From: Saprospirales bacterium
Lineage (GTDB): Bacteria; Bacteroidota; Bacteroidia; Chitinophagales; Saprospiraceae
Reading direction: 5' to 3'
Assembly: GCA_002698985.1 (NCBI GenBank)
Contig: PAAY01000039.1
Coordinates: forward strand, 1-64,000
Length of the DNA stretch: 64,000 nt
The position numbers and the translations under genes were made by a program. Of this stretch, positions 1 through 8,465 are shown piece by piece. Each line of letters opens with the position of its first letter. Within the stretch, counting starts at the first letter, position 1. The notes below the pieces were generated by a model. It was not told the DNA's origin. It saw only the letters and a list, made by a program, of their open reading frames with translations, and did not search any database.

Positions 1-294
1 TTCTGCCGGGAAGTCACCGTGGATGCGCCCAATGCCACCGAAGAATCCCAACCGCAAGCCCCGGCCGTCAAAGTCTGGCCCAACCCCGCCCGCTCCGGCG
101 TGGTGGTGGAGCTGCCGCAGCCTTCGCCCCGCCCCGTTCGTTTGGTCTTGTACGACGCCCTGGGCAGGGAGGTGTACCGCATGCTCAGCCGGGCCGGGGA
201 CAGACAGCTGTTTTTCGATGTGTCGGGCTGGGCAGGTGGGGTGTACTTTGGCCAGGTGGAAGGCTATGGCTTTTTTAAGGTGGTGGTGGAGTGA
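1..294 (+). CDS. C-terminal end of a secreted protein with T9SS type A sorting domain (partial)
   Basis: The frame is open from base 1, so only the last 97 residues of a longer protein are visible. They contain the usual T9SS type A sorting signature: VKVWPNPA, then a short beta-rich module with LVLYDALGREVYR, and a closing GGVYFGQVEG segment. In known Bacteroidota proteins this domain directs export through the type IX secretion system and is removed or anchored by PorU. A GTG at 19 is only an internal codon. The catalytic or binding part lies upstream of the window, so no function can be given. Identification of the sorting domain is confident. Confidence 0.85.
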   Translation, partial: FCREVTVDAPNATEESQPQAPAVKVWPNPARSGVVVELPQPSPRPVRLVLYDALGREVYRMLSRAGDRQLFFDVSGWAGGVYFGQVEGYGFFKVVVE

Positions 295-371
295 GCCCCG
301 TGCCTATAATTATCGACATCGGGGGAAGAACCTAGGAACTGATCGGGCTTCGCCCTTTTTGAGGAATTGAG

Positions 372-403
372 CCCCGAAGCCGTATAGCCATCGGCTTTCG
401 GGG
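372..403. terminator. Bulged hairpin downstream of the first CDS
   Basis: CCCCGAAGCCG (372-382) pairs with CGGCTTTCGGGG (392-403) with one bulged A. It lies 78 bases after the stop at 294 and has no T tract, so it may be a weak terminator or another palindromic repeat. Confidence 0.35.
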
Positions 404-432
404 TGGTACCGAGGCACCCGTGTAGTAAGCCT

Positions 433-530
433 TTCATTGTGAAGATCCGCCTTCGGCGGATGACAAAAGGGGGGACTGGGTAAATGAGGGTGTTAATGAT
501 GAACGTCCGAGCTCTCTGCTACCGAACCAC
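433..530. repeat. REP-like intergenic unit, copy 1
   Basis: TTCATTGTGAAG is followed by the hairpin ATCCGCC-TTC-GGCGGAT (445-461), then TGACAAAAGGG, and about 45 bases later AGCTCTCTGCTACCGAACC. The same blocks recur in the same order in copy 2 at 677-775. This makes a duplicated intergenic unit of about 100 bp. Confidence 0.6.
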
Positions 531-617
531 CATCCTGCTACCACCCTGCTGTCAGGGGACACCTGAAGTGCCGTCAATAGTTGGGGCGAGGGGCTGTGTG
601 GGTGCAGGTTAGCGAGA

Positions 618-647
618 CCTTATGAGGTTTCCGGAAACCTCGTAAGG
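618..647. repeat. 30-bp near-perfect palindrome
   Basis: GAGGTTTCCGGAAACCTC (624-641) is a perfect palindrome. It extends to 618-647 with CCTTA/TAAGG arms and one mismatch. It sits between the two REP-like units. Its function is unknown. Confidence 0.6.
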
Positions 648-676
648 CCTGGAAACGAGGTATCTGGCTAGCTAAC

Positions 677-775
677 CGTTCATTGTGAAGATCCGCCCTT
701 CGGGCGGATGACAAAGGGGTTACCGGGGAAGGTTCGGAATAAATGATTGACACCCAAGCTCTCTGCTACTGAACC
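677..775. repeat. REP-like intergenic unit, copy 2
   Basis: GTTCATTGTGAAG precedes the hairpin ATCCGCCC-TTC-GGGCGGAT (691-709), then TGACAAAGGGG, and further on AGCTCTCTGCTACTGAACC. It is a diverged copy of 433-530, with the stem one base pair longer on each arm. Confidence 0.6.
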
Positions 776-784
776 GAATCCTGG

Positions 785-1095
785 TAATCCGTCAATCCTG
801 AGAATCCTGATCCTGACACCGCCATCCTGCTAATCCGCCAATCCTGAGAATCCTGATCCTGACACTGCCATCCTGCTAATCCGTCAATCCTGAGAATCCT
901 GATCCTGACACCGCCATCCTGTTAATCCGCCAATCCTGAAAATCCTGATCCTGAAACTGCCATCCTGCTAATCCGTCAATCCTGAAAATCCTGATCCTGA
1001 CACCGCCATCCTGTTAATCCGTCAATCCTGAGAATCCTGATCCTGACACCGCCATCCTACTAATCCGCCAATCCTGAAAATCCTGATCCTGACAT
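785..1095. repeat. 46-bp tandem repeat array, about 6.8 copies
   Basis: Units starting with TAATCCG begin at 785, 831, 877, 923, 969, 1015 and 1061, exactly 46 bases apart. Inside each unit ATCCTG is itself repeated. Units differ at a few positions (GTCA/GCCA, GAGA/GAAA, ACACC/ACACT/AAACT). The period is not a multiple of three, so the array is not a repeated protein segment. Confidence 0.9.
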
Positions 1096-1147
1096 TTTTT
1101 TATTTCCTTCGCTTCGCAAAAGCAATTTCTGACGAACAGCCACTGCC

Positions 1148-1684
1148 ATGACGAGAGACGAAGCCCGCAGCATTTTATTTGAACTGACAAAAACCGACTC
1201 ACTGCGCCGCCATGCACGCAGTGTGGAGTTGGTGATGGAGGCCCTGGCCCGCCATTTTGGCGAAGACGAAGAAAAATTTGCCGTGACGGGCCTGCTGCAC
1301 GATGCCGACTATGAAAAATACCCCGACCAGCATCCCGGCGTCATTGTGAAGAAACTGGAAGAAATGGGCGAGGCGGAAATCGCCCACGCCATTGCCGGGC
1401 ACTACACCAAATGGAACGTGCCCCGCAACAGCTTGCTGGACAAGTGCATCGTTGCAGCCGATGAACTGACGGGTTTTATCATTGCCGCTGCGCTGATTCG
1501 CCCCACACGGCTGGAGGGGATGGGTGCCAAGAGCGTTCTGAAGAAGCTGAAAACAAAGACCTTCGCTGCCTCCGTTGACCGGGAAGAGGTGTACAAAGGC
1601 GCCGAATTGCTGGGCTGGGAATTGCCGAAGCTCATCGAGTTCATCATTGCCGTTTTGCAAAAACACGAGGACGAATTGTTCTGA
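1148..1684 (+). CDS. HD-domain hydrolase
   Basis: This is a 178-residue soluble protein of the HD/HDIG metal-dependent phosphohydrolase superfamily. His22 in RRHARSVE and the LLHDADYE motif (His51-Asp52) are the expected metal ligands, with further His residues at QHP (62) and GHY (85). Such small stand-alone HD proteins often act on nucleotides or other phosphomonoesters, but the substrate cannot be read from the sequence. The ATG at 1148 is the first in frame and the HD fold starts soon after. The next gene begins 13 bases downstream on the same strand, so the two probably form an operon. No signal peptide or membrane segment is seen. The family call is firm and the role is open. Confidence 0.85.
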   Translation: MTRDEARSILFELTKTDSLRRHARSVELVMEALARHFGEDEEKFAVTGLLHDADYEKYPDQHPGVIVKKLEEMGEAEIAHAIAGHYTKWNVPRNSLLDKCIVAADELTGFIIAAALIRPTRLEGMGAKSVLKKLKTKTFAASVDREEVYKGAELLGWELPKLIEFIIAVLQKHEDELF

Positions 1685-1697
1685 AACCAACCTACCC

Positions 1698-3137
1698 ATG
1701 CCACTCTCCGATTTATACGACCCTGAAAAATTCCGTCAGAACGGACACCGACTGGTGGATCAGCTCGCTGATTACCTGCATCGCCTGCGGCAACATTCGG
1801 ACGAGGAAAAAGTGATGAATTACCGCTCACCTGAGGACAGCTACCGGCTGATGAATGAGTTGTTGGATGCGCCCAACCAACCTGATATCACCAGCCTTTT
1901 CGAGCCTTTCCTTCGGGAAACGATACGCATGCACCACCCCACTTACCTGGGCCACCAAACCAGCGTGGTGGCTCCGTTGGCAGCGCTTTCGGAGCTGGTG
2001 GGCTCATTGCTAGATCCCGGAATCGGGGTCTTTGAGCAGGGCAACCTGGGTGTGGTACTGGAGCGCATCCTCACCGAGCGGCTGGCGGCCCTGGCTGGAT
2101 GGCCGAAAGGGGCATCGGGATTCCTAACCTCCGGCGGCACCCTCGGCAACCTGACGGCCCTGCTCTGCGCCCGGCAGGTGATGGCCGGCGGTGATGTCTG
2201 GAAAAACGGCAACGGCCAACAGCAACTGGCCTTCATGGCCAGCGAGCAGTCGCATTACTCCGTGGACCGGGCGGTGAGAAGCATGGGCCTGGGTGAAAAT
2301 GGTCTGATCAAAGTGCCCGTGGACCAGCATTACAGAATGAATCCGGAGGCCCTGGAACAATGCCTCCGGGAAGCTCAGAAACGGGGTACGAAGGTGCTGG
2401 GAGTGGTGGCCAGCAGTTGCACAACGGCCACCGGCAGTTACGACCCCATTGGTCCCATCGCTGATTTTTGCGAAGCGAACAAACTGTGGCTGCATGTGGA
2501 TGGCGCCCACGGCGCCTGTGTGCTGTTTTCGAAAAAGCACCGGCACCTGCTGGCCGGCATCGAAAGGGCAGATTCTTTCATCGTGGATTTTCACAAAATG
2601 CTGCTGACGCCCAAACTGGTGACAGCCCTGGTTTTCCGGAACGGCCAGCACTCCTTTGAGACCTTTGCCCAGAAGGCCTCCTACCTGTGGGAACAAGACG
2701 AAAAGCAGGAGTGGTACAACCTGGGCAAACGCACTTACGAGCTGACCAAGAGCTTTATGAGCATCCGGGTGTATGCGTTGTGGAAGGCCTATGGCCCGGC
2801 TGTTTTTGAAGAAAATGTGGACAGGTTGTATTCGCTGGCGCAACGGTTCAACGAACTGCTCAAAGCGCAGCCCGATTTTGAAACAGCGGTTGAGCGGCCG
2901 GAATCGAACATTCTTTGTTACCGGCTGATCAATGCCGATTGGAGTCCGGAAAAGACCAACGAAGTGAATGCGGCCATCCGACAGCGCCTTGTTGAGGAGG
3001 GAAAGTTTTTCATCGTTCAGACCCGGCTGGGTGACAAGCTGTACTTGCGCAGCACCGTCATCAATCCCATGACGGAAGCAGAGCATTTACAGGGTTTGAT
3101 ACAGGAAATCCGAAGTCTGGGCAGCCTTATCGCTTGA
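1698..3137 (+). CDS. Pyridoxal-dependent amino acid decarboxylase (group II)
   Basis: This 479-residue PLP enzyme belongs to the aromatic-L-amino-acid / glutamate / diaminobutyrate decarboxylase family. SGGTLGN (145-151) binds the cofactor phosphate, HVDGAHG (Asp268) holds the pyridine nitrogen, and DFHKML supplies the Schiff-base Lys300. The open frame extends upstream to 1575, but that part overlaps the HD gene and has a low-complexity serine run unlike the family, so the ATG at 1698, 13 bases after the HD gene, is chosen. The substrate is uncertain. The length fits the DOPA/tyrosine/tryptophan or diaminobutyrate branches. The 3' end overlaps the convergent phosphoesterase gene by 11 bases. 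Confidence 0.88.
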   Translation: MPLSDLYDPEKFRQNGHRLVDQLADYLHRLRQHSDEEKVMNYRSPEDSYRLMNELLDAPNQPDITSLFEPFLRETIRMHHPTYLGHQTSVVAPLAALSELVGSLLDPGIGVFEQGNLGVVLERILTERLAALAGWPKGASGFLTSGGTLGNLTALLCARQVMAGGDVWKNGNGQQQLAFMASEQSHYSVDRAVRSMGLGENGLIKVPVDQHYRMNPEALEQCLREAQKRGTKVLGVVASSCTTATGSYDPIGPIADFCEANKLWLHVDGAHGACVLFSKKHRHLLAGIERADSFIVDFHKMLLTPKLVTALVFRNGQHSFETFAQKASYLWEQDEKQEWYNLGKRTYELTKSFMSIRVYALWKAYGPAVFEENVDRLYSLAQRFNELLKAQPDFETAVERPESNILCYRLINADWSPEKTNEVNAAIRQRLVEEGKFFIVQTRLGDKLYLRSTVINPMTEAEHLQGLIQEIRSLGSLIA

Positions 3138-4755
3138 TGAGCCTGAAACGCCGCAGCAGCCGCCGGTTGGTGGCATCCTTGATGATGATGAGATAGCGGC
3201 CGCGAGGCAATTTATCCAGCCAGACGGACTTGAGGTATTCGCCCGGTCGCTGGTGTTTGAACTCCTTCCGGAACACCTCTCGTTTATCCAAATTTACCAC
3301 CCTCACCACCACATCGCAGTGCTGCACCACGGTGTATTTCACCTTTACCTCGCCGTGTGGGTCGGCCACCAGTTGCGGGCTGATGTCCCAATCTGCCAGT
3401 TCATCGGTAATGGCGGGTTGCAGGGCGGGGCCTTTCTGCGGTGCCGGAGCCTGATCGATAACGGCTCTGGCGGCCAGCATGTCGTCTTCGGGCTGCATGG
3501 GCTGGCGGAAGTAAGGAATGGTGATGACATCGCCGTTGGGCGGGCTCCATACGGAAAGGCCCCTGGGTATCGAGAACCTGTCGTTGAGGTCAACGCTTGC
3601 CACGGTAGCCGCTCCATCGGTTTTGACGAAGCGAATTTCAATTTTGTACTTGTCAATGAAAATCCAGTGGAACTGGTTGAAGCTGCCGCTGGCACGGGTC
3701 CAGGTTTTATTGTCGTCGGCAATGCGCAATGGGGCGCCCCAGCAGCCTTCACCAATGTACACGGTGCCGGCCAGATCATCACGGACAAAGCCCCCATCAC
3801 CTTCGCTGCCAAAGGAGGGTCTGATGGGCCAGGTGGCTTTTACGACGTGGGCGTCGCATTCCACGGCGAGGTCCACGCCATAGCGTTCGAACAGCGGAGC
3901 CCAATGCACGACCAGGTCGTTCTTTTCCCATTTTTTGGTGGTATGGGGCCGCATGGGGTGGTGATACTGTGCAATCTTCCAGCGTACATTCTGGTTGGAG
4001 CGCAGGTCCCTTTCCAGCCAGTCACGTTGCTCAGCCCCTGCGGGCAGCATGGTGTTCAGGGTGTAAACCCGGAGCAGGTCGCCGCCGATGGTGGTGCCGA
4101 AATAGGCATGCTGGTAGGGTGAACCGAAAACATCTACGAGGGTCCGGTTGCTTTCTTCGTGGTTGCCACGGGTAGGAACGATGGGCGTCATTCGGCCGTC
4201 ATCGGCAATGGTGAGTTGCCAGTCGTCCATCCAGCGCACCCACTGGTCCGGCAAATCGTCGAGGGTGTAATCACCGCCGAAGAGTACGCAATGAGGTTTC
4301 AGTTTGGCCACCAGCAGGTTGGCGTCGCGGCGGGCGTCGCGGTTGTTTCTGGAGTCGCCTCCGGCAATGATGGAGAGTCGTTCCCCGGCATTGTCGGGGG
4401 CGGTGGTGAAGTAGTAGCGCATGCTGACGCCTTCACTGTCTTTGATGACGAAATAGTAAGTGGTATTGGGGCGCAGGCCCCGAAGATGAACAAAGTGGTT
4501 GTGCATGCCTTTGGCATCGTGTACCACATCCGGATTGAAAGAGAAAGCATAACCTTCAGCCTGGGTTCCATGGTCGGCGTTGTCGAGCAAGAGTACCGGA
4601 TCGGAACCGGAAACCTGGTCCCAACCAACCACTGCCTGGGTGGCGGGGTCGTCATACCACATGAGCCTGAGCCGCTCAACTTTGGCCCAGAGGGCCGAAG
4701 AAAAACAGCACAAAGCAAGGATGAGCAGGAAGAATCTTGTTTTGTTCCGAACCAT
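3127..4755 (-). CDS. Secreted calcineurin-like metallophosphoesterase with N-terminal fibronectin III-like domain
   Basis: The 542-residue protein starts with a signal peptide (hydrophobic 8-22, cleavage near ALWA-K). An Ig/FnIII-like domain follows (about 26-118), as in purple acid phosphatases, then a metallophosphoesterase core: GGDS (132-135), GGDY (160-163), RGNHE (196-200), YHHP (264-267) and a CDAH near 300. The last two canonical motifs are altered. GDxxY is missing its Tyr at the usual spacing, and GHxH reads CDAH. The metal site therefore may differ from true purple acid phosphatases. The C-terminal 80 residues form a beta-rich module resembling a sorting or FlgD-like domain. It is probably exported and acts on phosphoesters outside the cytoplasm. 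Confidence 0.82.
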   Translation of the reverse strand: MVRNKTRFFLLILALCCFSSALWAKVERLRLMWYDDPATQAVVGWDQVSGSDPVLLLDNADHGTQAEGYAFSFNPDVVHDAKGMHNHFVHLRGLRPNTTYYFVIKDSEGVSMRYYFTTAPDNAGERLSIIAGGDSRNNRDARRDANLLVAKLKPHCVLFGGDYTLDDLPDQWVRWMDDWQLTIADDGRMTPIVPTRGNHEESNRTLVDVFGSPYQHAYFGTTIGGDLLRVYTLNTMLPAGAEQRDWLERDLRSNQNVRWKIAQYHHPMRPHTTKKWEKNDLVVHWAPLFERYGVDLAVECDAHVVKATWPIRPSFGSEGDGGFVRDDLAGTVYIGEGCWGAPLRIADDNKTWTRASGSFNQFHWIFIDKYKIEIRFVKTDGAATVASVDLNDRFSIPRGLSVWSPPNGDVITIPYFRQPMQPEDDMLAARAVIDQAPAPQKGPALQPAITDELADWDISPQLVADPHGEVKVKYTVVQHCDVVVRVVNLDKREVFRKEFKHQRPGEYLKSVWLDKLPRGRYLIIIKDATNRRLLRRFRLIKR

Positions 4756-5097
4756 TGAATGGTGAAGGTTTTTGAAAAAACAGCGTGTTCAATTCTCCAT
4801 CAGCGTTGCAAAGTTGCCCGTTCGTCCGCTTCGCAAATGCGGGAATGAAATGCCTGCAAACTTTGTCGCTGATACGGCGGAGATAGAAAGCATTTCCACC
4901 CCCTTTTATTGTAACTTAGCGCCGCTTTTCCCGAAGGGATTTTTATCATCCCGTGTCAAAGCATGCAATAATAACAAGCAAAAGCCGGATGACGTTGCAC
5001 AAAAGTGCATTCAGCCGGTGTTCATTGAACGACTTTTCGAACAAAGAGGTTACGAAGCCTCCTGTCACCAAATTTTCAATTCTTCACAACATCCAAC
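4756..5097. other. Intergenic region between divergent phosphoesterase gene and glyA
   Basis: This region must hold the start signals of two divergent genes. A TAACTTAG at 4914 is one mismatch from TAnnTTTG but has no clear -33 partner. An open frame through this stretch has no recognisable protein character. I see no repeat or RNA gene. Confidence 0.5.
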
Positions 5098-6387
5098 ATG
5101 AGCAAGGATTCTGCCCTTTTCAATCTCATCAACAAAGAACTGGAACGCCAGCGCAAAGGCATCGAACTCATCGCCAGCGAGAACTTCACCAGCCCGGCTG
5201 TTTTGCAGGCCATGGGCTCCTGCCTCACCAACAAATACGCCGAGGGTTACCCGGGAAAGAGGTATTACGGTGGTTGTGAGGTTGTTGACGAGGTGGAAAA
5301 CCTGGCCATCGAGCGCCTGTGCGAACTCTTCGGTGCAGAATACGCCAATGTGCAACCGCACGCCGGTTCGCAGGCCAATGCAGCCGTATATCTCAGTGTG
5401 TTGCAGCCCGGCGACAAAATCCTGGGACTCGATCTTGCTCATGGCGGCCACCTTTCTCACGGTTCTCCGGTGAATTATTCCGGTAAAGTTTACCAGCCCG
5501 TTTTTTACGGCGTGGAAAAAGAGACCGGCACCATCAACATGGACAGCGTGGAGGAAATCGCCCTTCGGGAAAAGCCGAAACTCATTGTCTGCGGTGCTTC
5601 CGCATACAGTCGTGACTGGGACTATGCCCGCTTCCGCCAAATTGCCGACAAAGTCGGAGCATTGCTGATGGCAGACATCGCCCACCCGGCAGGACTCATC
5701 GCCGCCGGCCTGCTCAACAACCCCATGGAACACTGCCACATTGTAACCTCCACCACCCACAAAACCCTGCGGGGCCCCCGCGGCGGCATCATCATGATGG
5801 GCAAAAATTTCGATAACCCCTGGGGACGTACCACACGCAAAGGCACTGTCATTAAAATGAGTGCCATCCTGAACAGCGGGGTATTTCCCGGCATGCAGGG
5901 CGGCCCACTGGAGCATGTAATTGCCGCCAAGGCCGTGGCTTTTCACGAAGCGCTGCAACCCTCCTTCAAAACCTACGGTCAGCAGGTCATCCGCAATGCC
6001 CAAACGATGGCCAATGCCTTCGTTGAAAAAGGCTACCACATCATTTCCGAAGGCACTGACAACCACCTGATGCTCATCGACCTGCGGTCAAAAGGCAGGA
6101 CCGGCAAGCAGGCCGAAGAGGCCCTGGTGAAAGCCGATATAACCGTGAACAAGAACATGGTTCCGTTTGATGAACAATCGCCATTCGTTACCTCCGGCAT
6201 CCGGGTCGGCACCGCTGCGGTGACCACTCGGGGTTTCACGGAAGCTGATTGCCTCAAGGTGGTTGACTGGATGGACGAAGTGATCATGAACCACGAAAAC
6301 GAAGAGGTAATAACGGACGTCAGAAAGCGCGTCAACGAGTTCATGGAGCAGTTCCCACTGTACGAATCAAGCTCAGCATTGGCATAA
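5098..6387 (+). CDS. glyA: Serine hydroxymethyltransferase
   Basis: GlyA interconverts serine and glycine with tetrahydrofolate / 5,10-methylene-THF, the main source of one-carbon units. The 429-residue protein is colinear with bacterial GlyA. It shows IELIASENF near the N-terminus, [15 protein letters not shown] (45-59), the PLP-lysine motif [14 protein letters not shown] (Lys222), and [14 protein letters not shown] in the C-domain. The ATG at 5098 gives the usual N-terminus. scpA starts 13 bases after the stop, so the two are probably cotranscribed. It is cytoplasmic, and nothing unusual is seen. Confidence 0.97.
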   Translation: MSKDSALFNLINKELERQRKGIELIASENFTSPAVLQAMGSCLTNKYAEGYPGKRYYGGCEVVDEVENLAIERLCELFGAEYANVQPHAGSQANAAVYLSVLQPGDKILGLDLAHGGHLSHGSPVNYSGKVYQPVFYGVEKETGTINMDSVEEIALREKPKLIVCGASAYSRDWDYARFRQIADKVGALLMADIAHPAGLIAAGLLNNPMEHCHIVTSTTHKTLRGPRGGIIMMGKNFDNPWGRTTRKGTVIKMSAILNSGVFPGMQGGPLEHVIAAKAVAFHEALQPSFKTYGQQVIRNAQTMANAFVEKGYHIISEGTDNHLMLIDLRSKGRTGKQAEEALVKADITVNKNMVPFDEQSPFVTSGIRVGTAAVTTRGFTEADCLKVVDWMDEVIMNHENEEVITDVRKRVNEFMEQFPLYESSSALA

Positions 6388-6400
6388 GCCGACCTGAAAA

Positions 6401-7189
6401 GTGCAAAACAGCCAGGATACATATCAAATCGTTCTTCCGCAATTCGAAGGCCCTTTCGATTTGCTCCTCTTTTTCATCGAGCGCGATGAACTGGACATCA
6501 ACGATATCCCAATTGCGAAGATCACCGATGATTTCCTCGCCTACATCCGGCAGATGGAGGCCATGAACATCGACCTCGCCAGCGAGTTCATCCTGGTAGC
6601 CGCCACCCTGTGCCGCATCAAGGCCCGGATGCTCATCCCCCGCAAACCCGTTGACGAAGAAGGCAATGAGATAGACCCACGGCAGGAACTGGTGCAACGC
6701 CTGTTGGAATACAAGCGCTACAAAAGCGTGTTGGATGATATGCGCAAACTGGAAGAGGAGCGCTCCAGCCGGGAATACCGTGGCAATGTCAGCCGTGAAC
6801 TCCGCAAAATAGCTTCAGTGGCGCTGGTGGATGTGGAGCTGGAAAGCCTGTCGCTGTTCCGCCTGCTGCGCACCTTTGAGCGCATGGTGCAACGTTTTGA
6901 AGAAAGCAAGCACCGGGTGGTACACACTGTGGCCAAATGGCCCTATACCATCGCTGAAAAGCAGGAATACATCTTCAAAAAGATAAAACCCGGCAAGCGC
7001 ACAGAATTCAAAGAGCTCTTCGCCGGAATGCGCAACCGGATAGAGGCCATCGTTACATTCCTGGCCTTGTTGGAATTGCTCAACCTGCAGAAGGTTGCCA
7101 TCACCCAGGGCGAAGGCCCCAACAATTTCTGGGTGGAGCCCAAAGCCGAAGAACCGGCGGAAGCTTCATCAGCTGAAGAGGAGGAATGA
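6401..7189 (+). CDS. scpA: Segregation and condensation protein A
   Basis: ScpA is the kleisin subunit of the Smc-ScpAB condensin and bridges Smc heads during chromosome segregation. The 262-residue protein has the typical N-terminal YQIVLPQFEGPFDLLLFFIE Smc-neck binding region, a helical middle, and the C-terminal winged helix (TFLALLELLNLQKVAITQ) that contacts the Smc cap. The start is GTG at 6401, since no ATG precedes the conserved N-terminus. It follows glyA by 13 bases. scpB is not in the neighbourhood. The acidic tail (AEEPAEASSAEEEE) is common in this family. Confidence 0.93.
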   Translation: MQNSQDTYQIVLPQFEGPFDLLLFFIERDELDINDIPIAKITDDFLAYIRQMEAMNIDLASEFILVAATLCRIKARMLIPRKPVDEEGNEIDPRQELVQRLLEYKRYKSVLDDMRKLEEERSSREYRGNVSRELRKIASVALVDVELESLSLFRLLRTFERMVQRFEESKHRVVHTVAKWPYTIAEKQEYIFKKIKPGKRTEFKELFAGMRNRIEAIVTFLALLELLNLQKVAITQGEGPNNFWVEPKAEEPAEASSAEEEE

Positions 7190-7194
7190 TCCCG

Positions 7195-7797
7195 TCACTT
7201 TTGATCGAGTGAGCGCCACAAGACGTAAGACGCATAGGATCTGTAAGGCCGCCACTGCTCTGCAATTTCCACCATTTTCCTTTTCAATTCACGCCCTTCT
7301 TCTCTCAAAGAATAATGTTTCAGCATGGCATTACGGATGCCAAGGTCGTCAACGGGAAACACATCCGGCCGGTTGAGGGTGAACATCAGGATCATTTCCA
7401 CGGTCCACCGCCCCACCCCTTTGATGCTTGTGAGTTCCTGAATGATATCCTCATCGCTCAATTCGTGGTAGTCGGCTATCAGGTGGGAATTATTTTCAAA
7501 ATAGGCCGCCACGTTCAGCAGGTAAGATGCCTTTTGCCTGCTCAGTCCGGCCGAGCGAAGGTCATCTATTTCCTCGCTTCGCAAAACGGAAGGTTCCGGA
7601 ACAACTCCCGCATAGCGATCCAAAAAGCGGCTGTAAATAGTCGCTGCCGCTTTGCCGGAGAGTTGTTGGCCGACGATGGCCCGGAGCAAGGCTTCATAAA
7701 TATTGCCGGGTCTTTCAGGTATTTCCACTGTCACAGTTTGGAGCAATTCCTTCATCACCGGATCTGCCGAGAGGTGCTTTTTGATTTTGCCTGTCAC
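7195..7797 (-). CDS. DNA-3-methyladenine glycosylase II-like (HhH-GPD superfamily)
   Basis: This 200-residue helix-hairpin-helix DNA glycosylase resembles AlkA/Mag1. YEALLRAIVGQQLSGKAA opens the domain, LTSIKGVGRWTVEMIL (122-137) is the HhH motif, and FPVDDLG supplies the catalytic Asp (150 or 151). No Fe-S cysteines are present, which argues against MutY/Nth. It would excise alkylated purines in base excision repair. It is convergent with scpA, with only five bases between the stops. The start ATG at 7797 follows an AT-rich upstream region. Confidence 0.87.
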   Translation of the reverse strand: MTGKIKKHLSADPVMKELLQTVTVEIPERPGNIYEALLRAIVGQQLSGKAAATIYSRFLDRYAGVVPEPSVLRSEEIDDLRSAGLSRQKASYLLNVAAYFENNSHLIADYHELSDEDIIQELTSIKGVGRWTVEMILMFTLNRPDVFPVDDLGIRNAMLKHYSLREEGRELKRKMVEIAEQWRPYRSYASYVLWRSLDQK

Positions 7798-8199
7798 AAT
7801 TCGGGTATTTTTTTTAAAATATAGCGCAAAGCTGTTTCGGCTTCAAGATAGGTAATAAAAGAAAAAGGCCCCTGTCCGGCGAACCGAAACAGAGACCTAC
7901 GAGAATCAAACATCACGTATATTCTTACAATTGTCCTGTATCTAAAAAGGCTAAGCGCCTCAGGATCGTTCACACATACGTGAGTGAATTAAAAAAGAGG
8001 GGTAGAGCAGTGGTCTGTATTTTTATGCCTCGTTTGGCAATTTGATTCAAAAAGTGGGGGCAGAGCCAGTCATATCTTTGAGCACCTTGCGGTGCGTATT
8101 TGTTCAAAAAAAGGGGGTAGAGCGGGTCGTATCTTAAAGCACATTGCTGTGCGTAATTGTCAAAAAAAAGGGGGTAGAGCGGTCTTGCAAATCATTCTT
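7798..8199. other. Intergenic region with tandem repeats
   Basis: There is no gene here. The left part is AT-rich upstream DNA of the glycosylase gene, and the right part is the 57-bp tandem repeat described at 7987-8185. Confidence 0.6.
7987..8185. repeat. Degenerate ~57-bp tandem repeat, four copies
   Basis: The block A(5-8)-G(3-5)-TAGAGC recurs with its core (TAGAGC/CAGAGC) at 8003, 8061, 8118 and 8175, spaced 58, 57 and 57 bases. Two copies also keep a short inverted repeat, GCACCTTGCGGTGC and GCACATTGCTGTGC, followed by GTATTTGT/GTAATTGT. The array ends 15 bases before the stop of the small minus-strand gene at 8200, so it lies in that gene's 3' region. Confidence 0.75.
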
Positions 8200-8424
8200 T
8201 CAGCTCCGGGCAGCTTCTCCGAAAAGCTGGTGCATGGGGATATTGGTTTCGCAATATCCCCAGACCAGGTCAAAGCTATTTCCCATGGCTATGTTATTCT
8301 TATCGTTTTTGGGAACCGGCACCGGCACCGGCTGGGCTGATGCCCCTGACAACTCATCCAGGAGATCCATAACACCTGTTACAACTTCTTTCACCTCGTT
8401 CAGGAGCTTGCTGATCACTTTCAT
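8200..8424 (-). CDS. Small protein of 74 residues, function unknown
   Basis: No family is recognised. The first 27 residues form an amphipathic helix-like segment (MKVISKLLNEVKEVVTG, then MDLLDELSGA). A short PVPVPVP repeat follows, then a polar tail with one Cys and an IPMHQLFGEAARS end. The leader-like start with acidic LLDELSGA resembles double-glycine-type leaders of exported peptides, but no peptidase-transporter is nearby, so this is only a possibility. It starts 41 bases after the stop of the small exported protein upstream on the same strand, so the two are probably cotranscribed. A tandem-repeat array lies directly downstream. Confidence 0.5.
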   Translation of the reverse strand: MKVISKLLNEVKEVVTGVMDLLDELSGASAQPVPVPVPKNDKNNIAMGNSFDLVWGYCETNIPMHQLFGEAARS

Positions 8425-8465
8425 GGTTCCGGTTTTAAAATTAACGTGATGGATGAAGGGTTGGA

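Larger units (their letters stand above)
295..1147. other. Gene-free repeat hotspot
   Basis: No convincing gene is seen in these 853 bases. They hold a bulged hairpin, two copies of a REP-like unit, a 30-bp near-palindrome and a seven-copy 46-bp tandem array, each listed separately. Confidence 0.7.

Noticed and set aside
785-1095. CRISPR array
   Set aside because: Units are contiguous 46-bp repeats with no unique spacers, and no cas genes are nearby.
1575-1697. Upstream extension of the decarboxylase gene
   Set aside because: It overlaps the HD gene and encodes a serine/cysteine run foreign to the family; the ATG at 1698 is well placed.
3253-4122. 289-residue plus-strand frame
   Set aside because: Antisense shadow of the metallophosphoesterase gene, whose motifs are clear on the minus strand.
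4772-5101. 109-residue plus-strand open frame upstream of glyA
   Set aside because: No domain, poor amino acid pattern, and it runs into the glyA start in another frame.
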